A program made the position numbers and the translations under genes. Source: Propionibacteriaceae bacterium (lineage in GTDB: Bacteria; Actinomycetota; Actinomycetes; Propionibacteriales; Propionibacteriaceae). Taken from it: a DNA stretch of 25,361 nt. This document shows positions 14,618 through 21,532 of the stretch, one piece after another. The notes under the pieces were generated by a model, which saw only the letters and a list, made by a program, of their open reading frames with translations, was not told where the DNA came from and searched no databases. The first letter of the stretch is position 1. The number at the start of each line of letters is the position of its first letter. The stretch is taken from positions 1-25,361 of the forward strand of contig CAJPNZ010000038.1 in assembly GCA_905372155.1 (NCBI GenBank), read 5' to 3'.

Positions 14618-15754
14618 TTGCAGGACTGGGTGAACAATGGTCTACTCGCCGCAATCATCGGAGCCGTGGCGTTCGCGGCGCTGTTCCTGCCAGGCTTGGT
14701 CTGGCAGTACCGCCGCTTCGGCCGGTTGAGTTTCGCCCGTCTGCTCGGACTCGCGGCGGTGTGTCTCTACGCCGCCGCGCTGCTCACCTACACCCTCCTG
14801 CCGCTGCCGGAGCGTTCCGTCGAGTGGTGCCAGCTCCACGCCCGCGGAATGAACCTGCGGCCGTTCGCTTTCATCGACGACATCCGAGAGGCCGCGCCGG
14901 GGCGTTCGCTGCGGGGGCTGTTGACCAGCTTCGCGGTGTTGCAGGTGGCCTTCAACGTGGTGCTGTTCGTACCGTTCGGGGTCATCCTGCGCCGCTACTT
15001 CAACCGCTCCGTTCTCGTCACGACCCTCCTGGGGGCGGCCACCAGCCTCCTCATCGAACTGACCCAGTTCACCGGTTTGTGGTTCATCTATCCCTGCGCC
15101 TTCCGGGCCGCCGATGTGGACGACCTCATGACCAACACCCTCGGCACCATCCTGGGGGCAGTCCTGGCCCCGGTGCTGCTGTGGTGGATGCCGCGCGCCC
15201 ACCAGCTGGTGCGGGACAGGCTGACGCCGCGCCCGGTGACGATGTGGCGACGCTGGATAGGCATGCTGATCGACGCCATCCTCATGGCCCTGGTGGCCGG
15301 GACCACCGCGGTGGGTCTCCGCGTGGCGACGTTGCTGTTCCTGGGGGACGCTTCTGAGGAGTGGACCCCGTTGATCGCTCCCGCGGCCATTGCGGTGGCA
15401 ACCATCGCGGTGTTCGTGTGGCCCGCCTGGAATCATCTCGCCGCCTCCGTCGGGCAGACCGTGGTGTGGCTCACCCCGAAGTGGCGCAACGCGGACGGCA
15501 CCCTGCACGACGGTTCCCGTCTCCGCAGGGTCGTCAGGTCGCTGGTGGTGCCCGCATCGTGGTTGATCCCGATGTTCCTGGCCCCCTTCGGCACATCCTC
15601 GCCTTTCATCTGGTTGCTGCCACTGGTGGTGCCGCTGTCCCTGGTCATGGTTCCGTTCACCCGCACCCACCGCAGCCTGTCCGGCTGGTTGACCGGCGCG
15701 CAGATGGTCGACATCCGGGCGGAAGAAACCGACAAGGCCCTCCCCGTCCACTGA
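14618..15754 (+). CDS. VanZ-RDD fusion membrane protein
   Basis: A 378-aa membrane protein with two recognisable domains. Residues about 40-185 form a VanZ-like domain: LLTYTLLPLPE, an NLRPF motif (79-83), VAFNVVLFVPFGVILRRYF, ELTQFTGLW and AADVDDLMTNTLGTILG, the conserved E-Q and D-D-x-x-N-x-x-G pattern of the family. Residues about 205-345 form an RDD domain, introduced by TMWRRWIGMLIDAILMALVAG, where the R and D of the family name are visible. VanZ proteins confer low teicoplanin resistance in enterococci; their molecular role elsewhere is not established. RDD proteins include ion/proton antiporters and proteins of unknown function. Fusions of the two domains are known in Actinobacteria. 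The TTG start is fixed by GGAGG just upstream. Confidence 0.88.
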   Translation: MQDWVNNGLLAAIIGAVAFAALFLPGLVWQYRRFGRLSFARLLGLAAVCLYAAALLTYTLLPLPERSVEWCQLHARGMNLRPFAFIDDIREAAPGRSLRGLLTSFAVLQVAFNVVLFVPFGVILRRYFNRSVLVTTLLGAATSLLIELTQFTGLWFIYPCAFRAADVDDLMTNTLGTILGAVLAPVLLWWMPRAHQLVRDRLTPRPVTMWRRWIGMLIDAILMALVAGTTAVGLRVATLLFLGDASEEWTPLIAPAAIAVATIAVFVWPAWNHLAASVGQTVVWLTPKWRNADGTLHDGSRLRRVVRSLVVPASWLIPMFLAPFGTSSPFIWLLPLVVPLSLVMVPFTRTHRSLSGWLTGAQMVDIRAEETDKALPVH

Positions 15755-15773
15755 ACGCCCCGGCCGGGGCGTT
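15754..15773. terminator. 20-bp perfect palindrome directly after the VanZ-RDD stop
   Basis: AACGCCCCGGCCGGGGCGTT is a perfect palindrome beginning at the last base of the stop codon. It can fold into an 8-bp G-C stem with a tetraloop, followed by TTC rather than a long T-run. The position suits termination of the VanZ-RDD transcript. Confidence 0.55.
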
Positions 15774-15776
15774 TCA

Positions 15777-15851
15777 CCCGGTTGCGCAGCGCTCAATGCC
15801 CAAAAGCCGTCCGAAACAGCCCGAAACGGTGTTGAGTGCTGCGTAACCGGG
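15777..15851. repeat. 75-nt long imperfect inverted repeat in the intergenic region
   Basis: The arms 15777-15796 (CCCGGTTGCGCAGCGCTCAA) and 15832-15851 (TTGAGTGCTGCGTAACCGGG) pair over all 20 positions with only two G-T wobbles. The 35-nt interior holds two copies of CCGAAAC (15811-15817 and 15821-15827) and its own CCGT...ACGG mini-stem. It could be a second terminator, a structured RNA, or one copy of a dispersed palindromic repeat. No open frame crosses it convincingly. Confidence 0.6.
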
Positions 15852-16047
15852 TTCTTGCTCGCCCATCCGCTCCTCGGTTGTTGTCCGAACCGGCGAGCGA
15901 CGTGCGGACCGGATACCATGAGGCACGAAAAAGGTTGTGAACAGAGCAATTGATGCTTCACCAAGGATTCGTTGAAGCTCAAAACACCCCACCTGCGGAT
16001 CCCGAGCGCCCACAGCAGCCCATCCGTCGAACCGAAGAGGAGCCAGC
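15852..16047 (+). other. leader region of the propeller lipoprotein gene
   Basis: No gene is seen here. TACCAT at 15914-15919 is a possible -10 box without a good -35. A small hairpin GCTTCA/TGAAGC lies near 15954-15978. GGAG about 5 nt before ATG 16048 is the ribosome binding site. The 5' untranslated leader could exceed 100 nt if that -10 is used. Confidence 0.3.
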
Positions 16048-17403
16048 ATGAAAGCGGTCACCCATTCCCCCAAAGCCGCGGCGAGACCCGCCTCCAGGTG
16101 GCGACTTCGCGGGACCGCCGCCCTGATGGGTGCCGTCCTGTTGACCACGTCTTGCTGGGGAACGGGTTCCGAGACACCGTCGTCGGCCCCCACGATTCCG
16201 TCATCACCCGAGTCCTCTCCGCCGCCGACTCCCCCGGCCCAACTCACGACCGCCTGGGAGGTCACGGTTACCGGAGCCGGTCCTCTCCTCGAGGCTCACG
16301 AGGGCCTGGTGGTCGCTCCGGACCTCACCGCGGGCGGCAGCAAACTGAGAATGCTCAACTGGGCCGATGGCTCCGAGGCGTGGTCGGTTGACGTCTCCAG
16401 CGACCTCGCCGATTTCGAAAGGCTCGAGAAGGTACCCGACACGCCGCCCGGGCAGGTGGCGATGTGGGCCGAAACTTCCCAGCAGCAAAGAACCCTCTTC
16501 GTCTACAGCACCACCGATGGCAGCCTCATCGGTCGATTCGACGAGAACCCCGGGCACTACCTGACCATGGCCGCATCGGGCGCGATCTACGAGCTGGACA
16601 CGTCCAACGAGGGTAGCGTCCGGATCAGCCGCGCACCTTCCGTCAAGAAGGCAAACACCAAGCAGTGGTCCATCGACCTGCCCGAGGAGGCCCGGGAGTG
16701 GTTCTGGGTGAGGGAACACGACGGCGTGACCGATTTCTGCGTCGACGGACAGGCCGGCCCCGTCAACGAGTACGCCTGCTATCTGAGCGTTCACACCGAC
16801 GACGGCAGCCCGGTGGTGAAGGACGAGGTGTGGCACAGCTCGACCTGGGTGGGCAACGTCCTGGCAGGACGGAAGAACGACGGACCGCTGAAGGGTTTCG
16901 ACCAGCAGGGCAAGGAGCTGTGGACGGTCAAGGTCGAGGACGGCTATCCGTTGGGCTGGGGAGACGACCTCGTGTACGTCACAGAGGGCACGCATCGAAG
17001 CTTTGTGGGCCTGGACCCGACGACGGGGAAAGAGCTCTGGCGCAGGGACGGGGACGGAGACCCTTGGCTCACTCCGGTCTTCGACAGGACCCCCTCCCCT
17101 CAGGACGGTCCCCTGAGCGTGGTCGTTCCGTCCCCTTCCGTACGGACGGGGGTGCTGGACCCCAAGACCGGACAGCTCGACCTCGTGGACCATCAGATCG
17201 CCGAAGCGCGCGAGGTCATTCCAACCCTCGGGGGCGCCCTGCTGATCTCGACGGGCACTGGCGATGTCTCTTCCTGGTTTGCCGTGGATCCCGGGAAACC
17301 GGGCACCCTGTGGAGCGATGTCCTGAAGAACTACGACACCTACAGCATGCTCGACGGCCGCCTCGTGGCCTCCAAGGGAGATCGAATCGCCCTGCTCGCG
17401 TGA
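16048..17403 (+). CDS. PQQ-like beta-propeller lipoprotein
   Basis: A 451-aa exported protein of unknown specific role. The N-terminus is basic, followed by the hydrophobic stretch LRGTAALMGAVLLTTSC, with the lipobox cysteine at about residue 36. A Ser/Pro/Thr-rich linker runs to about 66. The rest is a chain of four-stranded blades in the PQQ/WD-like style, with recurring tryptophan-ending strands such as MLNWADGSEAWSVDV, GFDQQGKELWTVKV and GLDPTTGKELWRRDG. PQQ-like propellers in Actinobacteria are mostly surface lipoproteins used for protein contact; no PQQ-enzyme active-site residues are evident. GGAG lies just before the ATG. The gene stands alone and converges on the alcohol dehydrogenase gene. 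Confidence 0.82.
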   Translation: MKAVTHSPKAAARPASRWRLRGTAALMGAVLLTTSCWGTGSETPSSAPTIPSSPESSPPPTPPAQLTTAWEVTVTGAGPLLEAHEGLVVAPDLTAGGSKLRMLNWADGSEAWSVDVSSDLADFERLEKVPDTPPGQVAMWAETSQQQRTLFVYSTTDGSLIGRFDENPGHYLTMAASGAIYELDTSNEGSVRISRAPSVKKANTKQWSIDLPEEAREWFWVREHDGVTDFCVDGQAGPVNEYACYLSVHTDDGSPVVKDEVWHSSTWVGNVLAGRKNDGPLKGFDQQGKELWTVKVEDGYPLGWGDDLVYVTEGTHRSFVGLDPTTGKELWRRDGDGDPWLTPVFDRTPSPQDGPLSVVVPSPSVRTGVLDPKTGQLDLVDHQIAEAREVIPTLGGALLISTGTGDVSSWFAVDPGKPGTLWSDVLKNYDTYSMLDGRLVASKGDRIALLA

Positions 17404-17412
17404 CGGCGTGGC

Positions 17413-17451
17413 GGCCCCGGCTGTCCGCGTCCTCGCGCCGGCTCCGGGGCC
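17413..17451. terminator. possible bidirectional terminator between convergent genes
   Basis: GGCCCCGG (17413-17420) pairs with CCGGGGCC (17444-17451) around a 23-nt loop, in the 108-bp gap between the convergent lipoprotein and dehydrogenase genes. No U-tract is present, and such pairings are easy to find in DNA this GC-rich, so support is modest. Confidence 0.3.
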
Positions 17452-17511
17452 TGTTCACGGCCGGGGCGTCAGCCGATGCCCTGCCCGGGATCTCCGGTGG
17501 GTCGCGGGGCC

Positions 17512-18558
17512 TCACCCCGCCGCGGGCATGACCGCGACCTTGAGTCCGTCGCGTCGCGCCACCGCAGTGACGGCGGCGTCCAGTTCGGCGAGCGGGAACC
17601 GGTGGGTGACGAGCCTCCCCACGTCGAGGGCCCCGCTGGACAGCAGCTCCACGGCCCGTCTCACGTCCGCCCGCCTGGCGTTGGATCCGCCCGTGACGGC
17701 GAGTTCGCGGTAGTGGATGAGGTTCGGATCGATGCTGGCGGTCTTTCCCTTCGGGAAACCCGCGAAGTAGTTGACGCGACCGCCGATCGCGGCCAGTTCG
17801 AGGGCCTGGTTCGCCAAGGCGAGGTCACCCACGGCGACGATGACGACGTCGGCTCCCCTGCCGTGTGTGCGTTCGCGCACCTCGGCCGTCAGGGCCTCCC
17901 CGGTGAGGGCGACGGCGCAGGTCGCGCCGAAGTCCGTCGCGGCGGTAAGCCTGCCCTCCCGGCCGGCCGCCAGGATCGTCGTCGCGCCGGCCAGTTTCGC
18001 CAGGGCGATGTGGAGCAGACCGATCGGCCCGGTTCCCAGCACCACCACGCTCTCCCCCGGCGCCACGGCCACCTGCCCGGCCCCGTTGAGGCAGCACGAG
18101 ACGGGCTCGGCCAGGGCCAGCGTGGTTGCGGGGATCTCCTTTTCCAGCACCACGAGGTTGCCGTGGTCCATCGCGATCCTGGGTACGAGGAGGTATTCGG
18201 CCAGCCCGCCGTCGAGTTCGTAGCCGAACAGCACGAGGTTCTCGCACAGCTGTTCCCGGCCCGACAGGCAGGCCCGGCACCGCTGGCAGCTCACCACGAT
18301 CGAGCAGGTCACCTGCGCTCCGACGGGCACACCGTCGACGCCCCGACCCACGGCCGCGACACGCCCCGCGAACTCGTGACCGAGGATCACCCCCGGCCGG
18401 ACCCCGGCCGTCTTTGCCCCGGAGATGATCCGCAGATCCGTGCCGCAGATGGTGTTGGTCTCGATCCTCATGAGCACCTCACCCGGCCCGGGTTCGGGGA
18501 CGGGCACCTGCTTCAGCCTCAACCTGCCGATCTCCTCCAGTACAGCCGCTCGCATCAT
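17512..18558 (-). CDS. zinc-dependent medium-chain alcohol (polyol) dehydrogenase
   Basis: A 348-aa MDR-superfamily enzyme that should oxidise a secondary alcohol or polyol with NAD(P). Catalytic zinc ligands are Cys38 (TICGTD) and His61-Glu62 (LGHEFAG). The structural zinc site is complete, with Cys91, Cys94, Cys97 and Cys105. The Rossmann motif VVVLGTGPIGLLH is at 172-183. After the second strand comes ILAAGREGRL, lacking the acidic residue typical of NAD-specific enzymes, which leaves the cofactor open and hints at NADP. Overall it resembles the sorbitol/threonine dehydrogenase branch. It is divergent from a DhaK-DhaL kinase 154 bp away, suggesting a shared ketose pathway. No ribosome binding site precedes the ATG; a -10 box 6 nt upstream suggests a leaderless message. 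Confidence 0.9.
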   Translation of the reverse strand: MMRAAVLEEIGRLRLKQVPVPEPGPGEVLMRIETNTICGTDLRIISGAKTAGVRPGVILGHEFAGRVAAVGRGVDGVPVGAQVTCSIVVSCQRCRACLSGREQLCENLVLFGYELDGGLAEYLLVPRIAMDHGNLVVLEKEIPATTLALAEPVSCCLNGAGQVAVAPGESVVVLGTGPIGLLHIALAKLAGATTILAAGREGRLTAATDFGATCAVALTGEALTAEVRERTHGRGADVVIVAVGDLALANQALELAAIGGRVNYFAGFPKGKTASIDPNLIHYRELAVTGGSNARRADVRRAVELLSSGALDVGRLVTHRFPLAELDAAVTAVARRDGLKVAVMPAAG

Positions 18559-18570
18559 GGGGCAAGCCTA
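18559..18570 (-). promoter_or_regulatory. -10 element for a leaderless dehydrogenase transcript
   Basis: On the minus strand TAGGCT (18570-18565) is followed by TGCCCC and then the ATG at 18558. This is the same TAGGNT-N6-start arrangement as at 5403 and 20571. No -35 box is evident. Confidence 0.5.
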
Positions 18571-18712
18571 GGGTCAGGGGCCCCGCAACAGGGGTTTACG
18601 CGGGGTTAAACTGGGCCCGGGTTCGCCGAGAACCCGTGTTGGTTGGGCCGACTCGCGAGCACCGGCGAACGGGTCGGGCCGAAACCTCTGGCCAGCAATC
18701 GAAAGGTACGCA

Positions 18713-20413
18713 GTGACGCGACTGACAAACGATCCCGCTGATTTTCCCGCCGAGGCCCTCAAAGGTTTCATCGCGGCCAACAAACGCTACGTGAAACCCG
18801 TCTACGGGGGCGTGGCGCGTTCCACCTTCACGCCTGCCGGGAAGGTCGCGGTCGTGTATGGCGGCGGTTCCGGGCACTACCCGGCCTTCGCGGGCTGGGT
18901 TGGCCACGGGTTCGCCGACGGCGCGGTGTGCGGCAACATTTTCAGTTCCCCCTCGGCCGCCCAGGCCTATTCGGTGCTGAAGGCGGTTCATCGTGGGGCC
19001 GGGGTGTTGATGGGGTTCGGAAACTACGCCGGCGACGTGCTGCACTTCGGGCAGGCCATCGAAAGGCTTCGCGCCGAGGGTATCGAGGCCGACACCCTGG
19101 TGGTCACCGACGACATCGCCTCTGGGGATGCCGCCGAACCGGAGAAGCGGCGGGGAATCGCAGGGGATTTCCCGGTCTTCAAGATCACGAGCGCGGCGGC
19201 CGAGGCTGGGCTCGGGTTCGACGAGGTCAGGCGGGTGTTCGCCCGGGCCAACGCGGCCACCCGCAGTTTCGGGGTTGCCTTCGCCGGCTGCACGCTGCCC
19301 GGCGCGAAGGGACCGTTGTTCACCGTGCCCGCGGGGCGCATGGGGATCGGGCTCGGCATTCACGGTGAACCGGGTGTCGCCGAGGCCGACCTGGGGAGCG
19401 CCGACGACGTGGCCCGTACCCTCGTCGAGGGCTTGTTGGCGGATCGTCCCGCGGGAGCCGGGAACCGGGTGGTGGCCATCGTCAACGGGCTCGGATCCAG
19501 CAAGTACGAGGAACTGTTCGTGGTGACGTCTTGCGTCGTGGCCCGGCTGGAGGCCGCCGGGCTCGAATGCGCCGACGTCGAGGCCGGCGAGTTCGTCACC
19601 TCCCTGGACATGGCGGGTGTGTCGTTGACCCTGGTGTGGGTGGACGACGAGCTGCTCGGCTACTGGGATGCGCCGTGCGATGCCCCGGCGTACCGGAAGG
19701 GATCGGTGGGTTCGGTCGAGCGCGACGACGCCGCACTCAGCCAGGCCGCCGCCCCCGTGGAGGTGACCACCCCGGGCAGTACCGCATCCCGGGAGGCGGC
19801 CGAGGTCGCGGCCGGTTTGCTCGACGATGTCGCCGAGATGCTGGCTCGGGCGCAGGAAGAGCTGGGGGCGCTGGATTCGGTGGCGGGGGACGGCGATCAC
19901 GGGATCGGCATGGCCAACGGGTCGCGGGCTGCGGCCGGGGCGGCACACGCCGCCGTATCGGCCGGCGGGGGACTCAGGACGACACTGACCGCCGCCGGGG
20001 ATGCCTGGTCCAACCGGGCCGGCGGCACTTCCGGGGCGTTGTGGGGCGCGTTGCTCACGGCGTTGGGCAGCGCGCTGGGTGACGAGAAAACCCCCGACGG
20101 CGACGATATCGCTGTAGCACTCCAGGCCGCCTTGTCCGCCGTGCAGCGCCTGGGCGGGGCCGAGGTGGGCGACAAAACCCTCGTCGACGCGCTCTCCCCG
20201 TTCGTCGCGGCGTTCGTGGCCACCGATGGCGACCTGGCCGCGAAGTCCGCGGCCGCCGTCATCGCAGCCGAGGCCGGGACCGAATCCACCCGGGCGCTGG
20301 TCGCCCGGCTGGGAAGGGCCCGCCCGCTTGGTGAGAAATCCGTCGGCACCCCCGATCCCGGCGCGGTGTCACTGACGAAGGTGGTGACCCTCCTGAACAG
20401 CCGGCTGAGTTAG
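18713..20413 (+). CDS. fused DhaK-DhaL kinase (dihydroxyacetone kinase or a related ketose kinase)
   Basis: A 566-aa ATP-dependent kinase with both domains in one chain. DhaK domain (1 to about 335): GGGSGHYPAFAGWVG at 50-64, NYAGDVLHFG with the general-base Asp108, and GIHGEPG with His217, which binds the ketone covalently as a hemiaminal in the family. DhaL domain (about 362-566): GDGDHG at 392-397 coordinates the magnesium ions holding ATP. Canonical dihydroxyacetone kinases read GSGHEPAHAG and K-N-Y-T-G-D; here E and H become Y and F and the lysine is Gly103, so the substrate may be a larger ketose such as erythrulose. This is inference. AAAGG lies 6 nt before the GTG start. The gene is divergent from the polyol dehydrogenase. 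Confidence 0.9.
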   Translation: MTRLTNDPADFPAEALKGFIAANKRYVKPVYGGVARSTFTPAGKVAVVYGGGSGHYPAFAGWVGHGFADGAVCGNIFSSPSAAQAYSVLKAVHRGAGVLMGFGNYAGDVLHFGQAIERLRAEGIEADTLVVTDDIASGDAAEPEKRRGIAGDFPVFKITSAAAEAGLGFDEVRRVFARANAATRSFGVAFAGCTLPGAKGPLFTVPAGRMGIGLGIHGEPGVAEADLGSADDVARTLVEGLLADRPAGAGNRVVAIVNGLGSSKYEELFVVTSCVVARLEAAGLECADVEAGEFVTSLDMAGVSLTLVWVDDELLGYWDAPCDAPAYRKGSVGSVERDDAALSQAAAPVEVTTPGSTASREAAEVAAGLLDDVAEMLARAQEELGALDSVAGDGDHGIGMANGSRAAAGAAHAAVSAGGGLRTTLTAAGDAWSNRAGGTSGALWGALLTALGSALGDEKTPDGDDIAVALQAALSAVQRLGGAEVGDKTLVDALSPFVAAFVATDGDLAAKSAAAVIAAEAGTESTRALVARLGRARPLGEKSVGTPDPGAVSLTKVVTLLNSRLS

Positions 20414-20462
20414 AGATTGAGCCAAGAAGGCTTATTCACGTGAGACATGCCCGTCCGTAAAA

Positions 20463-20485
20463 CCTGCATACAGAACATGTGCAGG
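20463..20485. terminator. small hairpin downstream of the kinase gene
   Basis: CCTGCA (20463-20468) and TGCAGG (20480-20485) can pair around an 11-nt loop, about 50 bp beyond the kinase stop. The stem is short and without a U-tract, so this is a weak terminator candidate. Confidence 0.25.
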
Positions 20486-20546
20486 GGTAGCCGCGAATAA
20501 ACCTCAAGGCATACTTACCATATCCGACGGCAAGGATGGCAAGATT

Positions 20547-20582
20547 TTCACAGAACCCACCAAACAACGATAGGATTATTTC
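20547..20582 (+). promoter_or_regulatory. promoter of the three-helix membrane protein gene
   Basis: TTCACA (20547-20552, one mismatch to TTGACA), an 18-bp spacer and TAGGAT (20571-20576) form a reasonable promoter. Six bases then lead to the ATG at 20583, so the message may be leaderless. AGGA within the -10 box could alternatively act as a ribosome binding site if transcription starts further upstream. Confidence 0.5.
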
Positions 20583-21107
20583 ATGGGAATCAGATGGGAC
20601 CTCGCTTGGGGACCAAAACAGTCACCCTGGCCCGGAAAATACAATCACCCCCAAGAAACTGCACCTTCAGTCCGCGAGTCCGAAAGCATAGAAAAAGTTC
20701 TCACGATGGAGTATCAAGAAGCTCTGGCTCAAACACGAGCTTTCGCCACATTGATGCGCACAGATGTCGCCTTTGCAACAACCGTTCAAGCAGCCATCCT
20801 TGCCGTCATTGGGAGCCATCTTCCACTCCATAACATCGGACACACTGCTCTCTCGGTGTTAGCCTTCACAGTTGCCATCCTCGGCATCAACTCCGTCGAT
20901 CGCGTTTACAGATATATGGCAGGATACATGAGCCGCGCTCGAGAAATTGAGGTTAGGTTGGGCTTGAAACTCATCACACAAGGCCACCTCATGACAAAGA
21001 CTCGATTTAATCTCCCAATAGCAACTACATTCAAATATTATTACATGCTGCTGATCGTTTTCTGGATGATCATTTGGGCATGGTCGCTCATTTCAATGAA
21101 CTCCTAA
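20583..21107 (+). CDS. three-helix membrane protein of unknown function in AT-rich DNA
   Basis: A 174-aa protein that I do not recognise. Residues 1-60 are soluble and charged, with a helix at 36-60. Hydrophobic helices follow at about 63-79 and 88-104, then a strongly basic helical stretch VDRVYRYMAGYMSRAREIEVRLGLKL (split at about 105-130), and a last aromatic-rich helix at about 152-171 (YYYMLLIVFWMIIWAWSLI). The layout of helical cytosolic part, helix pair and charged linker recalls small membrane proteins such as the SLATT type found beside bacterial NTPases and nucleotide-signalling genes, but no motif proves kinship. Codon use is clearly more AT-rich than in the flanking metabolic genes, suggesting acquisition by transfer. 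It stands alone, about 1.9 kb from the NACHT gene and in the same direction. Confidence 0.7.
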   Translation: MGIRWDLAWGPKQSPWPGKYNHPQETAPSVRESESIEKVLTMEYQEALAQTRAFATLMRTDVAFATTVQAAILAVIGSHLPLHNIGHTALSVLAFTVAILGINSVDRVYRYMAGYMSRAREIEVRLGLKLITQGHLMTKTRFNLPIATTFKYYYMLLIVFWMIIWAWSLISMNS

Positions 21108-21532
21108 CAGTGCGAAACAGAGTCTGCTAGGTCAGCCCCATGTTAGGACTTCGGATTTAACGAGAGCATCGGGGAGAGAGTCAGGTGCATGAGTCATAAA
21201 CGGATGGTCTGCCTCATACATACTACGAGTATCGTCACTCATCACAACCGCAATAAAATGCATGTCGCCGCCCGAACTAGCGATACGTTAGCGGCCTCGC
21301 CTACCCCATGACCAACGAAACAAACCCCTATACATCACGAACAACACCGAGTGCCATAGTAGTCGCTTAATCGACGGGCACAGCGCACGGCCACATACAC
21401 CCCAACTTGGTCGTCGAAGTCTTGGGGGATGCCTGTATATGCCGCGGGTTTCACAAAGGCGCTTTCTTCACCATGAGCACGGATTGATACGCATCTTCCA
21501 CGGCTTCTCCGCCACTCACAGGCGACCGAGGA
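21108..21532. other. 425-bp stretch without a convincing gene
   Basis: The DNA is AT-richer than the core and shows no ORF with a plausible start and ribosome binding site. On the minus strand the frame of the DUF4143 gene stays open past its TAA (21535-21533) for 65 further codons to TGA at 21337-21335; the reading includes IRAHGEESAFVKPAAYTGI, which looks mildly protein-like but has no ATG. It may be a decayed 3' portion or chance. Short hairpins such as ATACTACGAGTAT are present near 21222. No terminal inverted repeats, integrase or tRNA were seen. Confidence 0.4.

Noticed and set aside
21108..21532. tRNA gene or attachment site in the AT-rich gap
   Set aside because: No cloverleaf, T-loop consensus or flanking direct repeats could be found by eye.
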